Shown here one piece after another: positions 35,354-44,488 of a stretch of DNA of 64,000 nucleotides. The position numbers were made by a program, and so were the translations under genes. This DNA is from Algoriphagus sp. (GTDB taxonomy: Bacteria > Bacteroidota > Bacteroidia > Cytophagales > Cyclobacteriaceae). The first letter of the stretch is position 1; every line of letters starts with the position of its first letter. Where the stretch lies: NCBI GenBank assembly GCA_018336015.1, contig JAGXQZ010000010.1:1-64000 (forward strand), read 5' to 3'. Below the pieces are notes generated by a model. The model was not told the DNA's origin and ran no database searches. It worked only from the letters and a program-made list of their open reading frames with translations.

Positions 35354-36227
35354 ATGCCCGTTTGCTGATGGCTAGATTCTTTTTGGCGGTGAGGTCGTAT
35401 TCGGAGAGGTTTTCAAACCGGTCGTCCAAGTCCAGATTGTTGAGGTAGTCATTGATGATTTCTCGGATTTCCTGGAAAGAAAGGTTGTGAAGTACCTTTC
35501 CATTTTTCATCATGGAGATTTGGCCTGTTTCTTCTGATACCACTAAGATCAAGGCATCAGTGGCCTCAGACATGCCGATTCCAGCTCGGTGACGAAGTCC
35601 AAACTGAGCTGGCACTTCCCGTTCGGTCACAGGCAAGATACATCTTGCAGCTTTGATTCTGCCTTTGTGGATGATCACTGCCCCGTCATGAAGTGGACTG
35701 TATTTGTTAAAAATGGAGATGAGTAATCTTTTGGAAAGCTCAGCATCAAGAATGTCACCACTTTCGGCATAGAATTTCAATTCGACGGTACTGGAAATGA
35801 CAATCAAGGCTCCTGTATTTGAACCAGCCAATACTTTGGCTGCATCGATGATCGGAGCAATGTTAAATGCGGAGTTTTCTTTTTTCTTCCAAAAGAAAAG
35901 GATGTCTTTCCAGACATTGTCATCAGAGAAAATAGAAGACCGACCCACGATCAGGAGAAATTTTCGGATTTCAGGAGCAAAAATGATAATTGCAGCAATT
36001 ACCCCCACACCCATAAATTGTCCCAAAATTGCTGAGAGTAGCTCCATTCGCACAGCTCTTACCAACAGGTAAATCAAGTACAGCGAGAGGAAACCCAAGA
36101 AAATCTTGATAGCCACACTGCCTTTCAGAAGCTTATAAACTTGATATAAAAGAGCCGCTACCAGCGCAATATCAATCATATTGACGATGGAGACATCTAA
36201 AAATCCTATTTTAAAGAGTAGGCTCAA
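35352..36227 (-). CDS. cdaA: diadenylate cyclase, CdaA type
   Basis: CdaA makes cyclic di-AMP from two ATP. Three N-terminal membrane helices (to about residue 85) are followed by the DAC domain with its two signatures: SPLHDGAVII (DGA) and FGLRHRAGIG (RHR). The length of 291 is usual. Cyclic di-AMP signals for turgor and cell wall balance. Its start overlaps folP by 4 bp (ATGA), so both are on one mRNA; this folP-cdaA order recalls the glmM-linked cdaA of Firmicutes only in being an operon, with different neighbours. Confidence 0.94.
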   Translation of the reverse strand: MSLLFKIGFLDVSIVNMIDIALVAALLYQVYKLLKGSVAIKIFLGFLSLYLIYLLVRAVRMELLSAILGQFMGVGVIAAIIIFAPEIRKFLLIVGRSSIFSDDNVWKDILFFWKKKENSAFNIAPIIDAAKVLAGSNTGALIVISSTVELKFYAESGDILDAELSKRLLISIFNKYSPLHDGAVIIHKGRIKAARCILPVTEREVPAQFGLRHRAGIGMSEATDALILVVSEETGQISMMKNGKVLHNLSFQEIREIINDYLNNLDLDDRFENLSEYDLTAKKNLAISKRA

Positions 36228-37108
36228 AGGTAGAGTTGTTCAAATAGTGTGACTGTTTCTTTTGCTTCTTTTACATCATGTACTCTCAAGATATTCGCTC
36301 CTTGCGATAAAGCAAACATATTTAATGCAGTAGTACCATTTAAGGCTTCAGATGGGTTGATTTGCAGTGTTTTGTAAATCATTGATTTTCTAGACACCCC
36401 TGCTAGAATCGGTAATCCCAATGCGTTGAACCTTTTCAGATCACGCAAGAGTTGGAAGTTTTGTTCTCTTGTTTTTGCAAACCCGAATCCCGGATCAATA
36501 ATTACATCTTTAATGCCAAGTTTACTGAACTGCTCCAGCTTTTGGGAGAAATAATAGAGGATTTCGGGAATTAGATCCTGATAGATTGCTTCTTCCTGCA
36601 TGGTCTGAGGAGTTCCTTTCATGTGCATGGCAATGTAGGGTACATTCAATTGGGCGACCGCTGCAAGCATTTGAGAATCCAAATTGCCTGCAGAAATATC
36701 ATTGATCAGGTCTGCTCCAGATTCGACTGCATGTTTGGCTACCCCAGACCTGAAAGTGTCCACAGAAATCAGGGTTTCGGGAAATTCTCGTTTGATCAGT
36801 GAAATGGCCGGAACTACCCGCTGGACCTCTTCCTCCATGCTAATATCCAAAGCTCCTGGCCTCGTGCTATACCCTCCAATGTCCAGGAAATCCGCACCTT
36901 CCGAAATCATTTTTTCGGCAGTGTTGAGAATCATTTTTTCTTCCAAGCGTACACGACTACCCTCAAAAAAAGAGTCTGGAGTGAGGTTGAGGATACCCAT
37001 TATTTTGGGTTTGTCCAAGGAATAAACCCTTCCCTTGATTTGGAATGTATATTTTTGGGGAAATAATTTATCTTCGATCGGAGAAGACGGAGTGGATCCG
37101 GAAGGCAT
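36224..37108 (-). CDS. folP: dihydropteroate synthase
   Basis: FolP joins p-aminobenzoate to dihydropterin pyrophosphate; it is the sulfonamide target. Motifs: MGILNLTPDSFFEGSRV, DFLDIGGYSTRPG, DLINDISAGN, VIIDPGFGFAKT and GVSRKSMIY. The only ATG before the conserved core is at 37108, giving 294 residues with a 20-residue polar lead. It is translationally coupled to cdaA. Upstream it faces the DUF1599 gene head to head with hardly any gap. Confidence 0.95.
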   Translation of the reverse strand: MPSGSTPSSPIEDKLFPQKYTFQIKGRVYSLDKPKIMGILNLTPDSFFEGSRVRLEEKMILNTAEKMISEGADFLDIGGYSTRPGALDISMEEEVQRVVPAISLIKREFPETLISVDTFRSGVAKHAVESGADLINDISAGNLDSQMLAAVAQLNVPYIAMHMKGTPQTMQEEAIYQDLIPEILYYFSQKLEQFSKLGIKDVIIDPGFGFAKTREQNFQLLRDLKRFNALGLPILAGVSRKSMIYKTLQINPSEALNGTTALNMFALSQGANILRVHDVKEAKETVTLFEQLYL

Positions 37109-37122
37109 TAAACAAAAATATT

Positions 37123-37680
37123 TTGGAGACTAAAACCAGCAACGAATATAAGCAAGTAATTGCCCGATGTAAAGACTTATTCCGCAAGAAGACCCTTGAT
37201 TATGGGACTGCATGGAGGATTTTGAGGCTATCGTCGATTACAGATCAGATTTTTATCAAAGCACAGCGTGTTCGTTCTATTCAGGAAAAGGGCAGTCAAA
37301 AAGTTGGAGATCCCATTGTGGACGAGTTTGTCGGAATTATCAATTACTGCCTGATCGCTTTGATTCAAATATCATTGAAAGAGGACGAACGCATGGAGAT
37401 TCCATTTGCGGAACTGGAGCCGCTCTATGACCAATGGGCTGCCGATACTAAAGCGCTTCTGGAAAATAAGAACCATGATTACGGAGAAGCTTGGAGAGAT
37501 ATGCGGGTGAGCTCGATGACGGATATTATCTTGATGAAGCTTTTTCGGGTCAAGCAAATCGAAGACAATTCAGGAGTAACGATTGTTTCAGAAGGTATCG
37601 AGGCCAATTACCAGGATATGATCAATTACTCCGTGTTTTGCCTGATCAAGCTTGGGTATCACGAAGGTGTTATTCATTGA
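37123..37680 (+). CDS. tandem DUF1599 protein
   Basis: A protein of about 185 residues made of two copies of one domain. Copy 1 has DYGTAWRILRLSSITDQIF then GIINYCLIALIQI. Copy 2 has DYGEAWRDMRVSSMTDIIL then DMINYSVFCLIKL. DUF1599 has been discussed in connection with nucleotide modification or processing, but the function is not settled. I chose the TTG at 37123 (14 bp from the folP start) because the family core begins shortly after it. The ATG at 37045 would overlap folP head to head by 64 bp. It is followed by the BT_3928-like gene. Confidence 0.8.
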   Translation: METKTSNEYKQVIARCKDLFRKKTLDYGTAWRILRLSSITDQIFIKAQRVRSIQEKGSQKVGDPIVDEFVGIINYCLIALIQISLKEDERMEIPFAELEPLYDQWAADTKALLENKNHDYGEAWRDMRVSSMTDIILMKLFRVKQIEDNSGVTIVSEGIEANYQDMINYSVFCLIKLGYHEGVIH

Positions 37681-37752
37681 TTTTTAACTAAAATAACGCT
37701 TTAACTGGGCGGTCCATTTAACTTGGATTGCTCTTAAAAACATAAAACTCCT

Positions 37753-38850
37753 ATGAATAAGCAAGCAATCCTTTGGCTACTTCGCATCCTAGTTGGTGGC
37801 CTCTTTATATTTTCAGGTTTGATCAAGGTCAATGATCCTGTGGGTACAGCCATTAAGCTGGAGGAATATTTTGATGTGTTTTCCAACGACATTGCTGGAT
37901 TCTTCTACTACTTTAAGCCATTTGCATTATACATCGCGCTGGTTTTGGTGGTTTCAGAGGTGGTTTTGGGGATCATGTTGATTTTGGGAGTGAGACTACA
38001 GCAGACAGTTTGGGCTTTGGCTTTAATGATTTTGTTTTTCACGTTCCTCACCTTTTACTCTGCGTATTTCAACAAGGTAACTGACTGCGGTTGCTTTGGT
38101 GACGCAATCAAATTGACTCCTTGGGAATCTTTCTACAAAGACATTATCCTGTTGGTGATGATTTCTTTCCTTTTCTTTTTCAGATCAGATCTTCCTGAAG
38201 AAACTCCAAAATGGGCATCTATTGCGGCGATGGCCAGTTTGGTCATTTCTACTGGAATTGGTATCTGGGCCATCCAAAATCTTCCATTTATCGATTTTAG
38301 AGCCTATAAAGTGGGCGTGAATATTCCAGTCAACATGCAGCCTTCCGCACCTTTGGAATACACCTATGTGATGAAAAAAGGAGGGGAAACCGTTTACTTG
38401 GATCAGTACCCTACCGAGGAGGGCTATGAGTTTGTCGAGATGGTATTGAAAAATCCTGATGCTCTTCCTAAAATCTCAGATTTTGCGGCATGGAATGCCG
38501 AGGGGGATCAATCCGAGTTTCTTTTTGCGGGCAACAAGGTTATTATTCTGAGCAGTAGCATGGCAAAGATGAGTGATGCTAATCTTGATGAGATCGGTTC
38601 ACTTGTGAAAGCCATGGAAGGGGCCCCTGTAGATGTGGTGTTTATTGCTGCTGCCACGCAGGAGGAGATAGACGCCTTTTTGAACAAAAACGGTTGGAGT
38701 ATCATCGGACTTCAAGCGGATGCCACGGTAGTGAAAACCATCATGCGAGCCAATCCCGGGATTATGATCTTGAAAGATGGTGTGGTCATCCAAAAATACC
38801 ATCACAACAATACTCCGGAAGCTACCGAGGTGATTGACCTTTTTCTATGA
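37753..38850 (+). CDS. BT_3928-like membrane protein (DoxX/MauE-like plus thioredoxin-like fold)
   Basis: A 365-residue protein. Four or five membrane helices form a DoxX/MauE-like domain (residues about 5-190), starting LLRILVGGLFIFSGLIKVND. A redox-type pair is present in DCGCFGDAIKL (Cys112, Cys114). The remainder (about 200-365) looks like a thioredoxin-like fold without a CxxC motif. MauE relatives help disulfide or electron transfer, so a membrane redox role is plausible but unproven. Its end overlaps aroK by 4 bp. Confidence 0.8.
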   Translation: MNKQAILWLLRILVGGLFIFSGLIKVNDPVGTAIKLEEYFDVFSNDIAGFFYYFKPFALYIALVLVVSEVVLGIMLILGVRLQQTVWALALMILFFTFLTFYSAYFNKVTDCGCFGDAIKLTPWESFYKDIILLVMISFLFFFRSDLPEETPKWASIAAMASLVISTGIGIWAIQNLPFIDFRAYKVGVNIPVNMQPSAPLEYTYVMKKGGETVYLDQYPTEEGYEFVEMVLKNPDALPKISDFAAWNAEGDQSEFLFAGNKVIILSSSMAKMSDANLDEIGSLVKAMEGAPVDVVFIAAATQEEIDAFLNKNGWSIIGLQADATVVKTIMRANPGIMILKDGVVIQKYHHNNTPEATEVIDLFL

Positions 38851-39377
38851 ATAAGAACCTGAAAGTCGTCTTGGTGGGTCTTCCCGGATCTGGGAAAAGT
38901 ACCTTTGGTAGGCAGCTAGCTCAGGAATTGGGTTTTCCGTTTCTGGATCTCGATCAGCAGATAGAGGAAAAGTATGTGAGGAAAATTCCTGAGATTTTTT
39001 CTATTTATGGAGAGGGGAAATTCAGAGAATGGGAAACAGAGACACTTTCAGATTTATTGGATAGAGATACGTCCTTTATTTTGGCATCTGGAGGTGGTGC
39101 GCCCTGCTTCAATGACAACATGGACTTGATTAATTCAAAGTCGGTTTCGGTTTATTTGGATGTGCCGCTAGAGTCCATTTCACAGCGACTTCAGGCTTCC
39201 AAAGTTCAAAACAGGCCTATGTTTCAAGGCTTGGATCAAGGAGAAATTATCCTAAAGCTTAAATCCCTTTTGGTATCGAGGGAGTATTTTTACAATCAGG
39301 CAAAAATAAAGCTCAGCGGGGAAGATTTTTCCGCTGAGCTCTTGATGCATGAACTGATCAATTTGCTTAGAAGCTGA
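38847..39377 (+). CDS. aroK: shikimate kinase
   Basis: AroK phosphorylates shikimate at the 3-hydroxyl in aromatic amino-acid synthesis. The Walker A loop GLPGSGKSTFGRQLA is near residue 10, FLDLDQQIE carries the Mg/shikimate Asp, FREWETETL has the substrate Arg, and ASGGGAPC matches the GGG loop. The LID region QNRPMFQG follows. The length of 176 is normal. It overlaps the preceding gene by ATGA and, at its end, overlaps the convergent porin gene by 11 bp. Confidence 0.93.
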   Translation: MNKNLKVVLVGLPGSGKSTFGRQLAQELGFPFLDLDQQIEEKYVRKIPEIFSIYGEGKFREWETETLSDLLDRDTSFILASGGGAPCFNDNMDLINSKSVSVYLDVPLESISQRLQASKVQNRPMFQGLDQGEIILKLKSLLVSREYFYNQAKIKLSGEDFSAELLMHELINLLRS

Positions 39378-40881
39378 TTCCTAAGGTTAGGATCCCTGAA
39401 GTGATGGAGTGGTTTACTTCAGTAACAGGGCCGAAATTGAACCCATTGTCATCGAATACCTGATAGCTTCTGTACAGTGTCTTGTAGCTTTGATTAGCTA
39501 CAGAGAGATCTAAGCTCAATGTATTGAACCTAATACCAATGCCTCCTGAGAGGATTTGAGTACTTTGATCTATACCTGAGGTGTTGGAAAAAGGATCACC
39601 CAAAAGCGAATAGCCTGCACGGAATCTCAGTTTGTTCAAGATAGCTTCTCCACCTAGTCGGTAATTTAACGTACTGCCGTATAGATCCCGAATAGCTTGG
39701 TTGTCCGGCCCTTCATTGAAATCATTCGAGCTGATTCTAGCCCTGCTGTAATCAACAAAATCTACGTCTGCTGAAATGAATCCATTTTTTCCAAAGAAAA
39801 AGGTAGCTCCCCCTCCAATTTTCAAAGGGGTATTGATGCCGTAGCTACTGATAATCAAGTCGGTCACAGCCTCCTCAGTGCCTAAAGTGACATCTTCTTG
39901 TTCGAAATAATAGTTATTGTAATTGGCTGTCATGCCGGCCTCATATTCTTCACTCATCGCAAACCAAGTTGGGCTTTGAAAGACAAATCCAAGGTTCACA
40001 AAGTCAACCGGTTTGTAGATCATACCTAGGTTCACGTTGACACCTGTTCCATTGATGAACAAGCTTTCTCGCAAGGAAGAAGTTGCGAGGGGCTGATTCA
40101 CAAATTCTTCATTGTAAACTTTAAATGAGGAGAAATTAATGGTTCGAATGCCAAGACTGCCACCTACAAAAAATTTGTGAAGAAAGTTTGCACCATATCC
40201 GAAGGTCACCTGGTTAGCGCTCCCTTCCTGTGAAATGTTTTCATCCTGAAATGGGAAGCCAAGTACAAAAGAATCGTATGAGTTAGGATTGTTAATTGGT
40301 CTCCCATTCTCGTCAACTGTTATCGGATTAATCTGATATGTCTGGTATGCCAATCCCGTAAGTCCTCTGTTCTCGATTTGATTTTCAGGAATACCAAATG
40401 CATCATCTAGGTAAAAGTCGATAATGGAGCTTTCACCTAAAACATCTGAAAAGTATCCAAATTCGGTATTGAAGTTGGCTATTCGCTGAAAGCTAAATCC
40501 CCAAGAGCCGCCTTTAAATGCTTTGGATTCCAGGTTACCTTTTGGTTTTGCGCCGACATAACTAAGGTTGGGAAGAGAGAAATTCGAAGTACTGTAGGAT
40601 TTATTTTGATCCAAATAACGTGTATCTATTGCCCAATTAGAATAACCCAAACTGAAGCTGGCTTCTGAAGATCTGAAAAAGCCTAGGCCTGCTGGATTTC
40701 CCACAATATTGGACACATCTCCTCCCAATGACCATTGTGTACCCCCTATGCCTACCATTCTAGCTGAACCAGCAGGCACAACTCTGCTGAATCGATAGGC
40801 ATCTTCAAAATAGCCGCTTTGAGCAAACGAAGTCAAAGCCGGAAATAGGGCTAAGAATACGAGTGATGCAATTATCCTCAT
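39367..40881 (-). CDS. FadL/OmpP1/TodX-family outer-membrane transporter
   Basis: A 504-residue barrel protein with signal peptide (MRIIASLVFLALFPALTSFA). The N-terminal hatch region has RVVPAGSARMVGIGGTQWSLGGDVSNIVGNPAGLG, where NPAGL is the hallmark of the family (quoted positions about 35-67, key residues NPAGLG). It ends in a beta-strand with terminal Phe (GILTLGISF). Relatives take up long-chain fatty acids or hydrophobic compounds; the cargo is not known here. It probably shares a transcript direction with the lipoprotein gene upstream (75-bp gap). Confidence 0.88.
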   Translation of the reverse strand: MRIIASLVFLALFPALTSFAQSGYFEDAYRFSRVVPAGSARMVGIGGTQWSLGGDVSNIVGNPAGLGFFRSSEASFSLGYSNWAIDTRYLDQNKSYSTSNFSLPNLSYVGAKPKGNLESKAFKGGSWGFSFQRIANFNTEFGYFSDVLGESSIIDFYLDDAFGIPENQIENRGLTGLAYQTYQINPITVDENGRPINNPNSYDSFVLGFPFQDENISQEGSANQVTFGYGANFLHKFFVGGSLGIRTINFSSFKVYNEEFVNQPLATSSLRESLFINGTGVNVNLGMIYKPVDFVNLGFVFQSPTWFAMSEEYEAGMTANYNNYYFEQEDVTLGTEEAVTDLIISSYGINTPLKIGGGATFFFGKNGFISADVDFVDYSRARISSNDFNEGPDNQAIRDLYGSTLNYRLGGEAILNKLRFRAGYSLLGDPFSNTSGIDQSTQILSGGIGIRFNTLSLDLSVANQSYKTLYRSYQVFDDNGFNFGPVTEVNHSITSGILTLGISF

Positions 40882-40955
40882 TGATAATTAGATTTTAAAG
40901 AAATAACGATGTGATGCTTATTGACTGTTTAGTCTATACAAAAAAAAGGGGGGAA

Positions 40956-42335
40956 TTAATTCCCCCTTCCTCCTCTGGAGCCTCCTGAAGAGCTGACTCC
41001 GGAAGATCCGCCACCTGAGCTTCTGCTCGGTGCACTAAAGCTGCTTCCTCCTGAGTAACCTGAATTTGATCTACTAGGAGCACTGTAAGATGGTGTATTG
41101 TTGTTATAAGATCTGCTAGGCGAACCTGAATTATTGTAAGTTGGGCTTGTACTTCTGTTGTAAGATGGAGAAGTGGAGCGAGAATTATTTCCAGGTACGG
41201 TAGATCTGTTATAAGATGGTGAAGAACTTCTATCATACCCAGACGGGTAGGATGAGCTTCTGGTTGGGGAATCGTAACTTCTGGTATTGTTTGGATACGC
41301 AGTTGACGGCCTTGCGCTAGGCGCAGCACCACGACTACCCGAAACGCTTCCTCTGTCAGAAGCTGCCGAATTCATGTTTCTTGTTGTGCCGGTATTTGCC
41401 ACTCTACTTCTTCCGGAATTATAATAGTCATTTTGAGACGAGCTGAAGTCCCTACTTGCACCTCTTGCGTTTTCGGAGGAGATAACTCTTCTTGGTGAAT
41501 TGGCAGTTGCGTTAGTGGCATTGGCTCTGGCTTGAGCTCGTGCAGTACTTGGTACAATACTCGATTGTCCCATACCTCTAGGGTCAGATACCATAGAGGA
41601 ACCTCTAGTAGGTCTGGAACCATATACTACTCTACGATTCCCAAATTCGCTACCCGGTAATACTACAATAGGGCCAGTAGCATAAATTGGTCTACCCCAT
41701 CCCCAAGGTGAACCCATGAATCCACCTCCCCAGAATGGATCGTAGAAACCACCCATTCTTCCAAATCCGAAGAATGGATTAAATGGATCATAAAAAGGTC
41801 TTCCCCATCCAAAGTTTAGCCCCACGTTGAATCCTGGTCTAAATCCCCAAAAAGGATTAAAGAACGGATCATAAAATCCCATTCCCCAAGGGCTGAAAGC
41901 TCCGAAACCAAATCCCATCCCCATGTTGAAGGCAGTATTTCCCCAACCTCTATTGTTATTGAAATTGTTTACTGAAAAACTGTTATAAACATCGATATTA
42001 GGCTGATTGGTCGAATTCGTTTGGGTCTGATTGTCATCAAAATAAACTACTTCTTCCTCATCGATTGCAGAAGTCTGTCCATATCGAGAAATGTACTCCG
42101 GATTCACATTTCTTGAACTGAAACTTTCCTGAGGAGCTGTAGGCTCTTTGGCTAGGTTCTGAAAGGTGGAGGGATTGTTATTTGCAACAGCGTATTGTGT
42201 AGCAATTTTGACATCTGAAGCCATGAAATAAAGATTGTCATTATTGCTACTCGCTGCCATTTTATTTGAGCTACATGACGAAATCGCCAAGGAGCCCATC
42301 AATAAGGAAGCAGAGATAATTGATAGATTCTTCAT
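40956..42335 (-). CDS. low-complexity lipoprotein: Phe/Gly/Pro-rich core and Ser/Tyr/Asn repeats
   Basis: From the ATG at 42335 this gives 459 residues. The lipoprotein signal ends MGSLAISSCSS (lipid Cys near 20). Residues about 120-220 are rich in Gly, Phe, Trp and Pro with repeated FYDPF (GRPFYDPFNPFFGFG, GGFYDPFWGGG). Residues about 300-455 are Ser/Tyr/Asn-rich, with recurring SYNRST-type units, and end SSGGSRGGRGN. No enzyme fold is visible. Composition suggests an adhesive or matrix-forming surface protein; that is inference. An upstream ATG at 42374 would put polar residues before the signal, so 42335 is preferred. Confidence 0.75.
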   Translation of the reverse strand: MKNLSIISASLLMGSLAISSCSSNKMAASSNNDNLYFMASDVKIATQYAVANNNPSTFQNLAKEPTAPQESFSSRNVNPEYISRYGQTSAIDEEEVVYFDDNQTQTNSTNQPNIDVYNSFSVNNFNNNRGWGNTAFNMGMGFGFGAFSPWGMGFYDPFFNPFWGFRPGFNVGLNFGWGRPFYDPFNPFFGFGRMGGFYDPFWGGGFMGSPWGWGRPIYATGPIVVLPGSEFGNRRVVYGSRPTRGSSMVSDPRGMGQSSIVPSTARAQARANATNATANSPRRVISSENARGASRDFSSSQNDYYNSGRSRVANTGTTRNMNSAASDRGSVSGSRGAAPSARPSTAYPNNTRSYDSPTRSSSYPSGYDRSSSPSYNRSTVPGNNSRSTSPSYNRSTSPTYNNSGSPSRSYNNNTPSYSAPSRSNSGYSGGSSFSAPSRSSGGGSSGVSSSGGSRGGRGN

Positions 42336-42397
42336 AATTGAAGTGGATTGTTGCATGGTTATACGAGTCGACAACTTAGAGGTTGTACTTTTTGGGT

Positions 42398-42405
42398 TAT
42401 ATTTG
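42398..42405 (+). promoter_or_regulatory. TAnnTTTG element before proS
   Basis: TATATTTG lies 49 bp before the proS ATG in the divergent gap with the lipoprotein gene. A standard -33 box is not evident. Confidence 0.45.
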
Positions 42406-42454
42406 CCTTCCCCAATAAAGCAAAAATAAGCACATTTTAATATTTAACAACTCC

Positions 42455-43936
42455 ATGAGTAAAGGACTTCCAAAGCGTAGTGAGGATTATTCCCTCTGGT
42501 ATAATGAATTGGTAAAAAGAGCTGATCTAGCTGAAAATTCACCCGTACGCGGCTGTATGGTGATCAAACCTTATGGCTATTCCATTTGGGAAAAAATGCA
42601 GGCCGAACTGGATAGAATGTTTAAAGAGACCGGACATACCAACGCCTATTTTCCACTCTTCATCCCTAAGTCCTACCTGAGCAAAGAAGCTAGTCACGTA
42701 GAAGGATTTGCAAAGGAATGTGCAGTAGTGACGCATTACAGACTCAAAAATGCTGAAGATGGATCAGGTGTAATCGTAGATCCGGAGGCCAAGCTTGAGG
42801 AGGAACTTATTGTCCGTCCGACTTCAGAAACTGTAATCTGGAGTACCTATAAAAACTGGATCCAATCCTACCGGGATCTTCCTCTTTTGGTCAATCAGTG
42901 GGCAAACGTGGTGAGATGGGAAATGAGAACCCGACTTTTTCTCAGAACTGCTGAATTCCTCTGGCAAGAAGGTCATACTGCTCACGCCTCAGCAAAAGAG
43001 GCGATGGATGAGACTGTCCAAATGATGAATGTATATGCCCAATTTGCGGAGGAATTTATGGCCTTACCGGTGGTGAAAGGCAGAAAAACAGCCAATGAAC
43101 GATTTGCAGGAGCGGATGAAACTTTTTGCATTGAGGCTATGATGCAGGATGGAAAAGCACTTCAGGCGGGTACCTCTCACTTTTTGGGACAGAATTTCGC
43201 CAAAGCTTTTGACGTGAAATTTGCCACAAAAGAAGGGGGGCTGGATTATGTTTGGGGTACTTCTTGGGGTGTAAGTACCCGACTGATGGGAGCCTTGATC
43301 ATGGCTCACTCGGATGATAATGGATTGGTTCTTCCACCTAAATTGGCTCCTCACCAAGTTGTGATAGTGCCGATTTACAGAGGAGAAGCCGAATTAGAGT
43401 CCATTTCTGTTAAAGTAAAGAAAATCATGGCTGAGTTGAGAAAAGCTGGAATATCCGTGAAATACGATGATCGAGATACCCAAAAGCCAGGTTGGAAGTT
43501 TGCCGAATATGAGCTCAAAGGAGTTCCTGTGAGAATCGCAATGGGCCCAAGAGACCTTGAAAATGGCACTGTGGAAATTGCTAGAAGGGATACCTTGACG
43601 AAAGAAACTTTCCAACTTTCAGAAATGCCGATTGCTGAAAAAATCGGGGGGCTATTGGAAGAAATTCAAAACTCGATCTATCAGAAGGCATTTAACTTCA
43701 GGGCTGAAAAAACTACAGAAGTCAACTCCTGGGATGAGTTTGTCCAAGTATTGGAAGAAAAAGGAGGATTTGTTTCGGCACATTGGGATGGTACCACAGA
43801 GACCGAAGAGAAAATCAAAGAACTCACCAAAGCCACTATCCGATGCATTCCGCTTGATCAAAAACAAGAATCAGGCTCATGTATACTTACCGGAAAACCC
43901 TCGACAGGTAGGGTTCATTTTGCAAAAGCCTACTAA
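42455..43936 (+). CDS. proS: prolyl-tRNA synthetase (ProS type 3, no editing insertion)
   Basis: This enzyme charges tRNA-Pro. Class II motifs are present: motif 1 region [14 protein letters not shown], motif 2 [26 protein letters not shown], motif 3 near [20 protein letters not shown] (key residues given; both stretches about 150-290). The anticodon-binding domain follows ([14 protein letters not shown]) and a C-terminal zinc-type domain ends KAY. At 493 residues it lacks the roughly 180-residue editing insertion of E. coli ProS, so it is the eukaryote/archaeal-like form. A strong terminator follows. Confidence 0.96.
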   Translation: MSKGLPKRSEDYSLWYNELVKRADLAENSPVRGCMVIKPYGYSIWEKMQAELDRMFKETGHTNAYFPLFIPKSYLSKEASHVEGFAKECAVVTHYRLKNAEDGSGVIVDPEAKLEEELIVRPTSETVIWSTYKNWIQSYRDLPLLVNQWANVVRWEMRTRLFLRTAEFLWQEGHTAHASAKEAMDETVQMMNVYAQFAEEFMALPVVKGRKTANERFAGADETFCIEAMMQDGKALQAGTSHFLGQNFAKAFDVKFATKEGGLDYVWGTSWGVSTRLMGALIMAHSDDNGLVLPPKLAPHQVVIVPIYRGEAELESISVKVKKIMAELRKAGISVKYDDRDTQKPGWKFAEYELKGVPVRIAMGPRDLENGTVEIARRDTLTKETFQLSEMPIAEKIGGLLEEIQNSIYQKAFNFRAEKTTEVNSWDEFVQVLEEKGGFVSAHWDGTTETEEKIKELTKATIRCIPLDQKQESGSCILTGKPSTGRVHFAKAY

Positions 43937-43941
43937 GATTT

Positions 43942-43965
43942 AAACCCGGATTTATCCGGGTTTTT
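43942..43965 (+). terminator. rho-independent terminator after proS
   Basis: AAACCCGGA (43942-43950), loop TTTA, TCCGGGTTT (43955-43963), ending in a T-run. Confidence 0.92.
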
Positions 43966-44027
43966 ATTTGCCTTGGTGGGACAATCTCAGGTTAATCTTG
44001 TATTTTGCTCTCATTCAAACTGGGATT

Positions 44028-44486
44028 ATGGAACTATTGATACTTAGTAGCCTTTTGCTCACAGGATTAATTTTGCTATTGGTAGAAATCCTTTTCATTC
44101 CTGGAACTACCATTGTGGGAATTTTAGGTTTTGCCGTGAGTCTTATTGGATTGGCATTTGCCTTCTTGAATTTCAACTATTCTGTTGCCCTTTGGATCAC
44201 CGGAGCTACTGTTGTGGTCAACTTTGCTGCGGTTTGGTATGGTTTCAGTTCTGGAGTTTGGAAGAGATTTTCGCTCAAATCCTCTATGCAGGGTGGCGCT
44301 TTCGATGGTCGTACCCTTGGATTGGAAGTTGGAATGAAAGGGATATCAATTTCTGATATCAAGCCTTTTGGCAAAGCCTCTTTTTCCGATGAGCTCTATG
44401 AAGTCAAATCTGAATCAGGATTTATAGAAGTGGGGAAAACGGTAGAAATCATTAAAATTGAAAACAACAAAATCATAGTAAAATAA
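44028..44486 (+). CDS. NfeD-like membrane protein
   Basis: A 152-residue protein with three hydrophobic segments ([60 protein letters not shown]) and a C-terminal OB-fold-like part ([22 protein letters not shown]). This is the short NfeD form without the ClpP-like protease. NfeD proteins work with flotillin-like proteins in membrane microdomains, and floA starts 2 bp after the stop. The ATG at 44028 was chosen since it begins the first membrane segment. Confidence 0.85.
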   Translation: MELLILSSLLLTGLILLLVEILFIPGTTIVGILGFAVSLIGLAFAFLNFNYSVALWITGATVVVNFAAVWYGFSSGVWKRFSLKSSMQGGAFDGRTLGLEVGMKGISISDIKPFGKASFSDELYEVKSESGFIEVGKTVEIIKIENNKIIVK

Positions 44487-44488
44487 TT

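Noticed and set aside
40934-41332. Alternative minus-strand frame of 132 codons in the low-complexity lipoprotein gene
   Set aside because: It is a shifted reading of the repeats. The frame with a lipoprotein signal and full length is the real one.
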